Below the pieces are notes generated by a model. It did no database searches, was not told where the DNA came from, and saw nothing but the letters and a program-made list of their open reading frames with translations. Both the position numbers and the translations under genes were made by a program. A DNA stretch of 64,000 nt from Halobellus clavatus (GTDB lineage: Archaea; Halobacteriota; Halobacteria; Halobacteriales; Haloferacaceae), in assembly GCF_900107195.1 (NCBI RefSeq), contig NZ_FNPB01000002.1, positions 186,001-250,000 on the forward strand, written 5' to 3'. This document shows positions 24,881 to 33,510 of the stretch, piece by piece (position 1 is the first letter of the stretch; each line of letters opens with the position of its first letter).

Positions 24881-25139
24881 ACATCCGGTAACGACCCCAC
24901 TGATTCAATTCTTTCGTTGGCCGGTGGCCTCCGCACCAGGTGCGGACTGTGGAAGTGCACGAGAATCGCAAGCATTGCGAAACGAATACATAATGAACGT
25001 TAATTTGGGTTCTGCTGTCGGAGTAGAAGACAAGAAAAATTGAAAGTTTGGATCATTTTGGCGGGTATCACTGCAGATATGGGACAGTTTCTCACAGAAT
25101 ATTTAACATCCCTACCAACGTTTGATCAGGTGTCCCGCA
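24881..25139. promoter_or_regulatory. AT-rich divergent intergenic region with two palindromes
   Basis: The spacer between the 28-residue peptide and the gene at 25140 is AT-rich. It holds a perfect inverted repeat CCGCACC-A-GGTGCGG at 24931-24945, a second one TCGCAA-GCA-TTGCGA at 24966-24980, and a plus-strand TATA box ATATTTAAC at 25099-25107. The two palindromes are different, so two binding proteins may act here. I see no gene in it. Confidence 0.5.
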
Positions 25140-25328
25140 ATGTATACCCACGGGCTGAACACGGCGATGACCCTGTACCAGAACGGCACACTGTCCCTCT
25201 CGCAGGCCGCGGCCCACGCGGGTCGCTCGCCGGACGCGTTCGTGACGGCGCTCGAACGCCACGGGATCACGGTTCGTGAGAATCAGTTCCGGTCGGGAAC
25301 CGCCGACGGAGCGACGCACGCGGACTGA
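25140..25328 (+). CDS. Small helix-turn-helix-like haloarchaeal protein
   Basis: 62 residues from MYTHGLNTAMTLYQNGTLSL; the TATA box at 25099-25107 gives a short leader of about 10 bases. The first 45 residues look like a helix-turn-helix: LSLSQAAAHAGRSPDAFVTA, then LERHGITVRENQFRSG. This shape is frequent among short haloarchaeal antitoxin-like or regulator-like proteins. No toxin partner is present beside it; its neighbour is nmd3 on the other strand. Function unknown. Confidence 0.7.
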   Translation: MYTHGLNTAMTLYQNGTLSLSQAAAHAGRSPDAFVTALERHGITVRENQFRSGTADGATHAD

Positions 25329-25349
25329 ACGTCTCGCCCCGACCCCTCG

Positions 25350-26474
25350 TTACTCTGATCCGTCAGTCGCGACTGCGTCCTCGGGAAGCACGTGCAGGCC
25401 CGCTCGACTCTTGAGCACGGGGACCGTCTCGGCCCCACTGTCGACGTACGACGGCCGTGCGATCGTCTTCGACTCGTAGGTCTCGGGGTCGAGGACCTGG
25501 ACCGCGTACTCGTCTTCGATCGTGACGACGGTCGTCTCTTCGGCGTCGTCGACGGTCCCGAGATGGCGCGCATCGGGCGTCTCGCCGTCCTCGAACGACG
25601 CCTCGTAGGGATCACCCGTGGTGAGCGAGACCCCTTTCAGGTTTCCGCGCACGCTCTGGACGAGCACCGGGTCCGCCTCGTCGGGTTCGATAACGTCGCC
25701 CGGCGTGAACTTCGGCAGGCGGACGGCGTACGTGACCCGATAGACCTCGTTGCCGTCGCTGTCCTCGGTCACGAGCGTGGGGTACTCCTCGACGTCGCCG
25801 CCGAGTTCGCGGACGATCCGCTTCGCGATCCCGGCCCCCATCTGGTTCGTCGAGATCTTGATATCGGTGCCGTCGTTCGTTTCGTTGATCTCGGAGATGA
25901 ACGCGTTGCGGTCGCCCGTCGCCTCCCGTTCGGCGATGTACGCCTCGGCGATCTCGACCGCGCGCGACTCCTCATCGCTCGTCGGGGTCCGCTCGTCGGC
26001 GCGGACCTGGACGATGCTGGCGTAGTAGCCGCCGGCGATCCGTCCGCAGCGGTCGCACGTCTGTCGGGAGAGCAAGACCGGGACCGTCACCTGTTCCTCG
26101 CGGTAGGTGTCGCGGACGACGCCGCCGAAGGTGCAGTGCATCCGGATCGTGTTCTCGTCGACCTGTTCGGGCTCGACGCCCCAGCGGACGTCCTCGGCTT
26201 TCAGGTGGACGCCGAGCGCCTCGGTCACCTGTTCGACCGCGATGTCGGTGTAGTCGCGCGCGCCGACGTCCACCCAGCGGTTGCCCTCGTGGACCGCTCC
26301 GCACTGCGAGCAGACGCGTACCTCGATCCGCTCGGGGGCGTCGACGAGGTCGAAGTCCTCGAAGTAACAGTCGTCGCAGAGGACGGCGTCGCGCTCGCGC
26401 GGTTCCCCGGGGAGCGGTTCCTCGCGCTCCGGCACCGGATCCCCACACCGCGGGCAGAAGTCTCCCGAACTCAT
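25350..26474 (-). CDS. nmd3: NMD3 family ribosome-assembly protein
   Basis: 374 residues. Archaeal relative of the eukaryotic large-subunit export adaptor Nmd3, which binds the 50S/60S subunit. Four CxxC zinc pairs are visible in the N-terminal half: FCPRCGDPVPE, LCDDCYFED, VRVCSQCGAVHEGN and TCDRCGRIAGG. The C-terminal domains follow: NDGTDIKISTNQMGAGIAKR and KFTPGDVIEPDEADPVLVQ, which are typical of the family. It is convergent with the small gene at 25140 and divergent from htpX. Confidence 0.93.
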   Translation of the reverse strand: MSSGDFCPRCGDPVPEREEPLPGEPRERDAVLCDDCYFEDFDLVDAPERIEVRVCSQCGAVHEGNRWVDVGARDYTDIAVEQVTEALGVHLKAEDVRWGVEPEQVDENTIRMHCTFGGVVRDTYREEQVTVPVLLSRQTCDRCGRIAGGYYASIVQVRADERTPTSDEESRAVEIAEAYIAEREATGDRNAFISEINETNDGTDIKISTNQMGAGIAKRIVRELGGDVEEYPTLVTEDSDGNEVYRVTYAVRLPKFTPGDVIEPDEADPVLVQSVRGNLKGVSLTTGDPYEASFEDGETPDARHLGTVDDAEETTVVTIEDEYAVQVLDPETYESKTIARPSYVDSGAETVPVLKSRAGLHVLPEDAVATDGSE

Positions 26475-26586
26475 CGACTGTCGTAGACGACCGAGGCGGT
26501 TAAGCGCGACGAAGCGATCACCCGATTCCCCAGGGGCGGCGTCGCGTCTGCAACATCGTTTATACTCGCGAGACCGTAGGCCCGGT

Positions 26587-27456
26587 ATGGAATGGAAACC
26601 CGACTGGGGACTCAGGAGCCGGATGGTCCTGACGATGTTCCTGCTCTTCGCCCTCTACATCGCGTTCGTGGGAGCGCTGTGGTGGACGAACTCGTTCGTC
26701 TTCCTCCCGCTGATGGGCGCGTTTGTTCTCGCACAGTTCTTCTTCAGCGACAAGCTCGCGCTGTACAGTATGGGCGCATCGGAAGTCACAGAAGCGGAGT
26801 ACCCGGAGCTTCACGCGACGATCTCGCGGCTCAGTCAGCAGGCGGACCTGCCGAAGCCGACGGTCGCCGTCGCCGACTCGCGGGTTCCGAACGCCTTCGC
26901 CGCCGGCCGTTCACAGAAGAACGCGACCGTCTGCGTGACGACGGGACTCCTTCGAACGCTCGATCGCGACGAACTCGAGGGAGTCATCGCGCACGAACTC
27001 GCGCACGTGAAGAACCGCGACGTGATGGTGATGACGATCGCCTCGTTCCTCTCGACGGTCGCGTTTATGATCGTCCGGATGGGCTTCTGGTTCGGCGGCG
27101 GTCGCGAGCGGCAGGGCGGGGGCGGCATCATCGTCGCCATCGTCGCCTCGCTGCTCGTCTGGATCATCTCGTTCTTCCTGATCCGGGCGCTCTCGCGGTA
27201 CCGAGAGTTCGCCGCCGACCGGGGCGGTGCGCTCATCACCGGCAAGCCATCCGCGCTGGCGTCGGCGCTGCTCTCGATCGACGGCCGGATGGATCGCGTG
27301 CCGAAAGAGGATCTCCGTGAGCAGTCCGAGATGAACGCGTTCTTCATCGTCCCGCTGAAGAGCGACTTCATCGGGAAGCTGTTCAGCACCCACCCCGCCA
27401 CGGAGACGCGCGTCGAGCGCCTCCGCGAACTGGAACGCGAGATGGAGACCCGCTGA
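26587..27456 (+). CDS. htpX: HtpX-type membrane zinc metalloprotease
   Basis: 289 residues, M48B family. Integral membrane protease that degrades damaged membrane proteins, active site on the cytoplasmic face. Two N-terminal transmembrane segments (about 18-35 and 40-57), then the zinc motif GVIAHELAHVKNRDVMVM (HExxH), two further helices (ASFLSTVAFMIVRMGFWFG and IIVAIVASLLVWIISFFLI), and the distal Glu in YREFAADRGGALITGKPSAL. Its stop codon overlaps the start of pspAB (TGATG), a pairing seen in other archaea. Confidence 0.94.
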   Translation: MEWKPDWGLRSRMVLTMFLLFALYIAFVGALWWTNSFVFLPLMGAFVLAQFFFSDKLALYSMGASEVTEAEYPELHATISRLSQQADLPKPTVAVADSRVPNAFAAGRSQKNATVCVTTGLLRTLDRDELEGVIAHELAHVKNRDVMVMTIASFLSTVAFMIVRMGFWFGGGRERQGGGGIIVAIVASLLVWIISFFLIRALSRYREFAADRGGALITGKPSALASALLSIDGRMDRVPKEDLREQSEMNAFFIVPLKSDFIGKLFSTHPATETRVERLRELEREMETR

Positions 27457-28067
27457 TGGGCCTCTTCGACACGATCCGGGCCGTCTTCGGCACGAGCGCC
27501 GAGGCCGACGCGACCCGTGACGCCGATCCCGAGGACCTCTTCGGGATGAGCACCGCCTACGTCACGATGGAGGCCGACCTCGGATTCCGGTCGATCGACG
27601 CGGCGGCCCTCTGCTTTTCGGGCGTCGACAGCACTGACTTCGAGGCGACCGTCGACGACGTCGAAGCCATCCTCCGCGCCGGCGAGGAGGAGACGGGGAC
27701 CGCGTTCGAGGTCCGCGAGGACGGCCACGGCTGGGAGTGGGTCGTCCTCCGCGACGACGACCCCGAAGACCTCGTCACCTCGGTGCACTTCGCGGCCGAC
27801 GAGTTCGTCGAGCGGGGCTACGGCTCCCGACTGCTCGCGGCCGTGTTCGGCTTCGAGCGGGAGAGCGACGGCGACCGCGCGTACTGGATCTACTCGTTCC
27901 GCCGCGGGGCGTACTACCCCTTCGCGCCCGAGCGTGGCAAAGAGCGGAACCAACAGCTCGAATTCAAACTCGAATCCGTCCTCGACGGCGAACTGACGCT
28001 CGAAGACGACGAGTCCTACTGGTACCCGATGTGGCCCGACCGCAGCGGCGGTCACCCCTGGGAGTGA
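27456..28067 (+). CDS. pspAB: PspA-associated protein PspAB
   Basis: 203 residues. Soluble protein family found beside HtpX and PspA-type stress genes. Recognisable stretches: MGLFDTIRAVFGTSAEADAT, DLFGMSTAYVTMEADLGFRS, DGHGWEWVVLRDDDPEDLVT and FRRGAYYPFAPERGKERNQQ, ending SYWYPMWPDRSGGHPWE. A role in membrane-stress response is inferred from the family and from translational coupling to HtpX. No signal peptide or membrane segment. Confidence 0.85.
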   Translation: MGLFDTIRAVFGTSAEADATRDADPEDLFGMSTAYVTMEADLGFRSIDAAALCFSGVDSTDFEATVDDVEAILRAGEEETGTAFEVREDGHGWEWVVLRDDDPEDLVTSVHFAADEFVERGYGSRLLAAVFGFERESDGDRAYWIYSFRRGAYYPFAPERGKERNQQLEFKLESVLDGELTLEDDESYWYPMWPDRSGGHPWE

Positions 28068-28208
28068 GCGCGCTCGCTCGTGCGCCCACCCTCGAGCGCG
28101 AGCGCCGCAGTCGCTCCTGTGTCCACCCGTATCGCGCCCAACCGAACGCTGAAACGATTCCTTGACTGTTCGCGGCCTATATCCCGGTGGGGGAGGAACG
28201 CTGAACCG

Positions 28209-28880
28209 ATGCCCTCCAACACACAGCGGGCAACCAGACGTCGGTTCGTCGCGTCTGCGGCGGCCACGCTGGGCCTGACTGCGCTTGCCGGGTGTGGCGG
28301 TAGCGGGTCCAGTACCGGTGTTTCTCGATCCTCTCGCGAGGGACCCGGGGCCGACCCACCCGAGGACGCACTGGTCGATCCACCACGCGTCACGCTCCGC
28401 GGCTCCGGGATGGAGCCGAACGTCGTGAGTGAGACGCCGACCGAGACCGCATCGTCGGACGACGACCAGTCGGATCGTGACCGGATCGACGACTGGGCCC
28501 ACTACCTCGTTAGCAACGCCGAGGACGCGTCGGCGCTCACGTTCGCCGACGTCGACGGCGCCGCCGACGCTCGCTCGTTCCTCGACGCGACCGACTTCAG
28601 TTCACAGACCATCTACGTCGAGCGACACCTGGTCGACGAGTGCTTTCGCCAACGGCTCTGCTGGGTCCGCTGGACCGAGAACAACATCGAGACTGACTAC
28701 GCGCGCATCCTTCGCGACGCCGACGTCGCCTGCGAGGCCAACGCCCAGGTAGCAGTGACGTATCTCATTCGACTCCCCGTCACCCTCGAACCCGGGCAGA
28801 TCAACAGCTACAGTTCCGGCAGCGGCGGCGGCCCCTGTCCCCGCCCGGACGACGCGACGCCGGAGGGGAATGCATCGTGA
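28209..28880 (+). CDS. Tat-type lipoprotein of unknown function
   Basis: 223 residues. Twin-arginine signal ATRRRFVASAAATLGLTALA ending in a lipobox (LAGC), so it should be exported folded and lipid-anchored. A Ser/Asp-rich linker runs to about residue 95. The folded part contains cysteines in VDECFRQRLCWVRWTE and DVACEANAQVAVTYLIRLPV. The mature domain is unrecognised. Its stop overlaps the next gene's start region (28877), so both lipoproteins are coupled. Confidence 0.78.
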   Translation: MPSNTQRATRRRFVASAAATLGLTALAGCGGSGSSTGVSRSSREGPGADPPEDALVDPPRVTLRGSGMEPNVVSETPTETASSDDDQSDRDRIDDWAHYLVSNAEDASALTFADVDGAADARSFLDATDFSSQTIYVERHLVDECFRQRLCWVRWTENNIETDYARILRDADVACEANAQVAVTYLIRLPVTLEPGQINSYSSGSGGGPCPRPDDATPEGNAS

Positions 28881-30214
28881 CCCGAACCGATCGCCGCCGG
28901 GGCGTCACCCGTCGGCACCTGCTCGCGCTGTCGGGCGCCGGCGCGCTCGCCGGACTCGCCGGCTGTTCGGGACTCCTCTCGGGACAGCCCGAACAGACCG
29001 TCGACGCCGACGCGCTCACCGAGATGGTGGCCGGAGACGCGCTGACAGTCCCCGAGACGCTCCCGGTCGACATCGAGGCGTCGTTCGTGGCCGAGCAGCG
29101 ATCGATCGCCGAGTCCGACCTCGACCGTATCCCCGCTCCGTTCGACAGCGAGACGATCCCGAACGGCGTGATTCGGGGGCGCTTGAACAACATGTACGAC
29201 TCGGCGACCGACTCGGTCGCCCGGATCGACGAGGCCGAGACGCCGTACGAACGCCTCCAGCGGGCGAACCGCGCGCGAGTCTCGGCGCACGAGGCCCGCG
29301 CGGGGTGGCGCGCAATCGACGACGATCTGACGCTGGCAGCACTCCGGGAGTCGGTCCCGTCCATCGAGGGACGGATCGCCAGCGTCGTACAGCGCTGGTC
29401 ACACGTCGGTGACGACCCCGTCCGCGCGATCGTCGTCCACGAGGCGATCGAGAGCGAGATCCGGGCCGCCCGAAACTGGCTCTCCTCGCGGAACCGCCGG
29501 GAGCGGAGCGATGGGACCGCCCTCGACGTGGCTGACCTCGCCGAGGACCTCGAGCGCGCGCGGACGAGCGTCACGGTCGCGGCCTACGTGTTCGACCGCT
29601 TCCGAGCGGGTCTCGACACGACCACGGAGCAGCGGCCCCGCTTCGAGGCGGCCCGCGAGGAACTCCGGACGCGACTTCGCGACCGACAGGACGCCCTCCC
29701 GCCGAGAGACGTCGACGAGCCGACGTCGCTCGTGGACCGCGATATCGAGGAGACCACGGGCGTGCGAGCGCTCGCCAGTCTGGGAACCGAAGCCAGCTAT
29801 CGAGCCGAGCAACTGACCGAATCCGACGACGACCCCTTCCTCGCGAACGAGGTCGTCGGGGCGGCCGATGCGCTGGTGTACGCCCGGGCGTTCGAGTCGC
29901 TCCGCGAGCGGCTCGAAAACGGGGACGACGTCGCCGTCGAGAGCGTCGACGACGTCTCGGCGCTCCGATCGGACGCGATATCGGCCGTCGAGGACGCACG
30001 GAGTACCGACCGCGGCCACCTACTCGTCAACGAACTGTTGCCACGGTTCGCGAACGAGATCCGGTGGACCGACGAGCGCTTCGCGCGGGAATCAGGCACC
30101 ACAAGCCTCGATTCGGTCGCATACGACGCCGTGGACTACGTCGTCGCGGCCGCGACGTGTCGAGCCGTGCCGCGCGTGAGCGCCGACGTGGCAGGCGTTC
30201 TTCGGGACTCTTAA
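28877..30214 (+). CDS. Helical Tat-type lipoprotein
   Basis: 445 residues. N terminus TRRHLLALSGAGALAGLAGC is a twin-arginine signal with lipobox. The mature protein is almost entirely alpha-helical and rich in Arg, Glu and Ala, with repeated helix-pair segments such as RANRARVSAHEARAGWRAID and DLAEDLERARTSVTVAAYVF. No known domain is recognised. Its layout resembles the Tat protein at 50544-51812 (signal, helices, late segment of the type LLxxxxxxFAxxxxxxxxxF), which suggests distant paralogy. Start overlaps the preceding lipoprotein gene. Confidence 0.78.
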   Translation: MTRTDRRRGVTRRHLLALSGAGALAGLAGCSGLLSGQPEQTVDADALTEMVAGDALTVPETLPVDIEASFVAEQRSIAESDLDRIPAPFDSETIPNGVIRGRLNNMYDSATDSVARIDEAETPYERLQRANRARVSAHEARAGWRAIDDDLTLAALRESVPSIEGRIASVVQRWSHVGDDPVRAIVVHEAIESEIRAARNWLSSRNRRERSDGTALDVADLAEDLERARTSVTVAAYVFDRFRAGLDTTTEQRPRFEAAREELRTRLRDRQDALPPRDVDEPTSLVDRDIEETTGVRALASLGTEASYRAEQLTESDDDPFLANEVVGAADALVYARAFESLRERLENGDDVAVESVDDVSALRSDAISAVEDARSTDRGHLLVNELLPRFANEIRWTDERFARESGTTSLDSVAYDAVDYVVAAATCRAVPRVSADVAGVLRDS

Positions 30215-30230
30215 TCCACCGCTGTCGCGT

Positions 30231-30347
30231 TCAGCAGCCCTCGTCGAGGGCCGTCGCCATCGGCTGTCGCAGTCTGTCGCCCGCGGCTTCCGACAAAAAC
30301 GCTCGGAGCGTCGTGTCGCCCACCACGCCTCCGTGAGCCGTTTTCAC
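30231..30347 (-). CDS. Candidate 38-residue protein (uncertain)
   Basis: A short minus-strand frame from GTG at 30347 to TGA at 30231 encodes a protein-like sequence containing DTTLRAFLSEAAGDRLRQPM and ending ALDEGC. An in-frame GTG at 30353 adds two residues. A minus-strand box CATAAAC near 30371-30377 lies about 27 bases before the start, overlapping the radA promoter. The codons are mostly GC-ending but include TTT, TTG and AGA, so it may be chance. Confidence 0.25.
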   Translation of the reverse strand: MKTAHGGVVGDTTLRAFLSEAAGDRLRQPMATALDEGC

Positions 30348-30369
30348 TTTCACTTTGGTGTTAACGAGG

Positions 30370-30376
30370 GTTTATG
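30370..30376 (+). promoter_or_regulatory. Candidate TATA box of radA
   Basis: GTTTATG centred about 31 bases before the chosen radA start at 30404. It supports the internal ATG (MPEDDLESL) over the upstream ATG at 30374, which lies inside the box. Confidence 0.55.
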
Positions 30377-30403
30377 TGCCAGTGGGGCCCAGAGTCGGAT
30401 ACG

Positions 30404-31435
30404 ATGCCAGAAGACGATCTCGAAAGTCTACCGGGTGTGGGGCCAGCGACAGCGGACAAACTCATCGATGCGGGGTTCGAGAGCTATCAGGCGATCGCCG
30501 TCGCGAGTCCGGGCGAGATGTCAAACACCGCCGACGTCGGTGAGTCGACGGCGGCCGATATCATCAACGCCGCCCGCGACGCCGCCGACATCGGTGGCTT
30601 CGAGACGGGTTCGACCGTCCTCGAACGACGCGAGAAGATCGGGAAGCTCTCCTGGCGGATCGACGAGGTCGACGACCTGCTGGGCGGCGGCATCGAGACG
30701 CAGTCCATCACCGAGGTGTACGGTGAGTTCGGAGCCGGCAAGTCGCAGGTGACCCACCAGATGGCGGTCAACGTGCAACTCCCGCCCGAACACGGCGGGC
30801 TCGGCGGTTCCTGTATCTTCATCGACTCCGAGGACACGTTCCGCCCCGAGCGGATCGACGACATGATCCGCGGGCTCGACGACGAGGTCATCGAGGACCT
30901 GCTCGAACGCCGCGAGATCGAAGGCACTCCCGGCGACGACGAGGCGATGGACGCGCTCCTCGACTCGTTCCTCGAGTACATCCACGTCGCAAAGGCGTTC
31001 AACTCCAACCACCAGATCCTCCTCGCGGAGAAAGCCAAAGAGCTCGCCCGCGACAACGAGGACGCGGAGTTCCCGGTTCGACTCCTCTGTGTCGACTCGC
31101 TCACGGCACACTTCCGCGCGGAGTACGTCGGCCGTGGTGAACTCGCCGAGCGCCAGCAGAAGCTGAACAAGCACCTCCACGACCTGATGCGGATCGGCGA
31201 CCTCTACAACACGGCCGTCCTGGTGACCAATCAGGTCGCCTCCAACCCCGACTCGTACTTCGGCGACCCGACCCAGCCGATCGGCGGCAACATCCTCGGC
31301 CACACCTCGACGTTCCGCATCTACCTCCGGAAGTCGAAGGGCGACAAGCGGATCGTCCGCCTGGTCGACGCGCCGAACCTCGCCGACGGCGAGGCCGTGA
31401 TGCGCGTCCAGGACGGCGGTCTGAAGCCCGAGTAA
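30404..31435 (+). CDS. radA: DNA repair and recombination protein RadA
   Basis: 343 residues from [20 protein letters not shown], the usual haloarchaeal length. Archaeal RecA/Rad51 recombinase that forms filaments on single-stranded DNA and drives strand exchange. N-terminal helix-hairpin-helix domain (residues 1-60), then Walker [16 protein letters not shown], Walker [18 protein letters not shown], the DNA-binding loop region with [20 protein letters not shown], and C-terminal [19 protein letters not shown]. No intein interrupts it. The upstream alternative start is rejected because the TATA box covers it. Confidence 0.96.
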   Translation: MPEDDLESLPGVGPATADKLIDAGFESYQAIAVASPGEMSNTADVGESTAADIINAARDAADIGGFETGSTVLERREKIGKLSWRIDEVDDLLGGGIETQSITEVYGEFGAGKSQVTHQMAVNVQLPPEHGGLGGSCIFIDSEDTFRPERIDDMIRGLDDEVIEDLLERREIEGTPGDDEAMDALLDSFLEYIHVAKAFNSNHQILLAEKAKELARDNEDAEFPVRLLCVDSLTAHFRAEYVGRGELAERQQKLNKHLHDLMRIGDLYNTAVLVTNQVASNPDSYFGDPTQPIGGNILGHTSTFRIYLRKSKGDKRIVRLVDAPNLADGEAVMRVQDGGLKPE

Positions 31436-31744
31436 GACTTCCGCATTCGGCCGCTATCGATCCCGGAACACCGGATGCTCTCGTTGTGGCACCCGGAGCA
31501 AGCGAACGCCACCCGCTCGATCGCAGCCTCGTCCCCCGTCGCTCTCCCGTCGTGTCCGGTGATGTTGTGACTCGACGTCGGAACTCGACGCTCGAGGCGA
31601 CCCCGTCATCGTGGTCGGGCGACAGAGACCACCGGCGGCCGACAGCGGGCAGTCGCTCACGGGCGCGCAGTCGGTTCTCCGCAGCACGGCGCGCTCACGC
31701 CGAGCGACGCGCCGGAGGGCGCACGTACCGAGACAGCGCGTGGC
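31436..31744. other. 309-base stretch without a convincing gene
   Basis: Between radA and the convergent sufU. Both strands have short open frames of Arg/Ser-rich shadow type. A minus-strand fragment reads VAFACSGCHNESIRCSG but then runs into antisense radA, so it is not called. No repeat, tRNA or clear terminator was recognised here. Confidence 0.5.
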
Positions 31745-32173
31745 TCACTCGGCGTCTTCCTCGGTCGTCGTCTCGTCGAGGTCGATCTCGCCCTCGTGGA
31801 TGGCGGCCCCGTCTTGGGCCACCTGTCGGGCGAGGACGGCACACTTGATCCGCATCGGCGAGATGTCGACGCCGAGCATTCCGGTGATGTCGTCTGTGTC
31901 CATCGAATCGAGTTCCGACAGCGTCATTCCGCGGAGTTCCTCAGAGAGCATACTCGCGGAGGCCTGACTGATCGCACAGCCGTTCCCGGTGAACGTCACG
32001 TACTCGATCGTCTCCTCGTCGTCTTCGAGTTTGACGTTCATCGTGATCGTATCGCCGCAGGAGGGATTCTCCCCGGTGTGTGAGAAGTCCGGCTCCGACA
32101 TCTCGCCCTTGTTCCGGGGGTTCTTGTAGTGATCCAGGATCTGCTGCCGATACATATCCGAGCCCATACCCAT
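31745..32173 (-). CDS. sufU: Fe-S cluster scaffold protein SufU
   Basis: 142 residues from MGMGSDMYRQQILDHYKNPR; an upstream frame is not used. IscU/SufU-type protein that receives sulfur from the cysteine desulfurase. The three ligand cysteines are in ENPSCGDTITMNV, TGNGCAISQASASMLSE and MRIKCAVLARQVAQDGA. The C-terminal tail is acidic (GEIDLDETTTEEDAE). The sufS gene lies 1.3 kb upstream on the same strand with two unrelated-looking genes in between. Confidence 0.93.
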   Translation of the reverse strand: MGMGSDMYRQQILDHYKNPRNKGEMSEPDFSHTGENPSCGDTITMNVKLEDDEETIEYVTFTGNGCAISQASASMLSEELRGMTLSELDSMDTDDITGMLGVDISPMRIKCAVLARQVAQDGAAIHEGEIDLDETTTEEDAE

Positions 32174-32279
32174 AGTTGTCCGAAGTACGGCGGACTGGCG
32201 CAAAAGAGTTCCGCCGACGGGCGGCCGAACGGCCGCCGAACCGGGCGCTCGACGGGTGTGTCCCCCGCGTGGACCCGAC

Positions 32280-32798
32280 TCAGAGTAAGCCGAGCGATCG
32301 CGCGATCCCCGACACCGAGTTGATCACGGTCCACTTTACTGCGTTCCCGGTACCGATGCCGGAGAACCTGATGTCGCCGTCGGCGACGGCGTCACGGAAG
32401 GTGGCCGCGGGGTTGTCGGCGGTGAGCGTCTCGTTGAACGTCTCTCTGTCCGTCGACATCCGCAGCGTCGCATCCGAGCGCGGGCCCTGATCGAGTTCTG
32501 TCATCCGCAACTGGTCGTCCATCCGGAAGGAGAACGTCGCCGTCTCGCCGTCGGCGCCGGTCACGACGAGGTTCACCCGCTCGTTCGACAACTGATCGCC
32601 CGCGATCCCCAGATCGACCTGCGTGATCGACTCGTTGTACGTGGCGACCATCCCGCTGAACTCTCCGTAGGCCTCGTCGGCCCAATCGGGCTGTGACGAT
32701 TGCGCCGACTGTGCGGTCGCGACGCCACTCGTGACCACGAGTATGGCCAGAACGACACCGATCCACCGGAACTGGGCGCTGTACCGCGGCGATTCCAT
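32280..32798 (-). CDS. Secreted SCP2-like protein
   Basis: 172 residues. The N-terminal hydrophobic segment RWIGVVLAILVVTSGVATAQ is a signal peptide (cleavage after AxA). The mature part resembles the SCP2 sterol-carrier fold: RVNLVVTGADGETATFSFRM, then DATLRMSTDRETFNETLTAD, and GDIRFSGIGTGNAVKWTVIN. Such domains bind lipids or hydrophobic ligands; the ligand here is unknown. It sits between mscS and sufU on the same strand. Confidence 0.75.
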   Translation of the reverse strand: MESPRYSAQFRWIGVVLAILVVTSGVATAQSAQSSQPDWADEAYGEFSGMVATYNESITQVDLGIAGDQLSNERVNLVVTGADGETATFSFRMDDQLRMTELDQGPRSDATLRMSTDRETFNETLTADNPAATFRDAVADGDIRFSGIGTGNAVKWTVINSVSGIARSLGLL

Positions 32799-32869
32799 AC
32801 TGAGCAGTAGGGTGACGGTGATATTAAATTAGATGGCGAGTTCCGGTCGCCCTCGACAGACAGGGCGTT

Positions 32870-33439
32870 TCAGCCCGAAGACGCGGTCTCGGTCGTCTCG
32901 AGCTGCGTCCACTTCTTCTCGACGTCGCGGTTCGCGACGACGACGGTGTCTCCCTCGGCGTTCCGGAAGCGCGTCTTCCGGAGTTCGATCGCTTCGACCG
33001 TTCCGGTGACGGGGTCGGACTTCACCTCGTCGCCGGGGTTGAAATCGGGATCGCGGAGCAGATAGACGCCGGCGACGGTGTCGGCGATCATATTCGACAG
33101 CGCGTAGGAGACGCCGAGTGCGACGAACCCGGCGGCGGTCCCGAGACTCGCGGCGATCTCGCCCATCCCGAAGATCTCCAGCAGTGTGAGCGCGACACCG
33201 AACCACAGGAAGACGCTCACGATCGTCACGCCGAGGTCGACGATCAACCGCTGCTCGGCGGGGTAGACGGCACTGAGCGTCCGGCGGATCGCGCGGGTGA
33301 GCAGCCGGATCCCGACGTACGCGAGCGCGAGAAAGACGAGCCCGGTGAGGATCTTCGGCGCAGCCTCCTGCAGGCCGGTCGCAAACTCGGTGAGCGTTCG
33401 CTCGACTGTCTCGACGATGAACCGGACGACAGTGGGCAT
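32870..33439 (-). CDS. Small-conductance mechanosensitive channel (MscS family)
   Basis: 189 residues. Pressure-relief channel. Three transmembrane segments (about 20-48, 60-90 and 95-118); the pore-lining helix contains AASLGTAAGFVALGVSYALS with the Gly/Ala packing pattern of MscS TM3. It is followed by the beta domain NPGDEVKSDPVTGTVEAIEL and GDTVVVANRDVEKKWTQLE. The usual C-terminal alpha/beta vestibule is truncated, so it is a short form. Confidence 0.9.
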   Translation of the reverse strand: MPTVVRFIVETVERTLTEFATGLQEAAPKILTGLVFLALAYVGIRLLTRAIRRTLSAVYPAEQRLIVDLGVTIVSVFLWFGVALTLLEIFGMGEIAASLGTAAGFVALGVSYALSNMIADTVAGVYLLRDPDFNPGDEVKSDPVTGTVEAIELRKTRFRNAEGDTVVVANRDVEKKWTQLETTETASSG

Positions 33440-33510
33440 CGATATCGACCCGTCGCCTGTCAGCCACTAAGAGTTTCGGGAGCGCGAGGCGAACGCGGGG
33501 CGAGGCCGCG

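Noticed and set aside
25040-25279. Plus-strand frame starting with TTG in the AT-rich spacer
   Set aside because: It overlaps the better supported gene at 25140 in another frame and contains that gene's TATA box.
30374-30403. Upstream ATG of radA adding ten residues
   Set aside because: It lies within the probable TATA box, and the internal start gives the standard 343-residue protein.
31321-31512. Minus-strand frame with a CxxC segment (ACSGCHNESIRCSG) between radA and sufU
   Set aside because: It runs into antisense radA and has no promoter; the zinc-like cysteines are probably chance.
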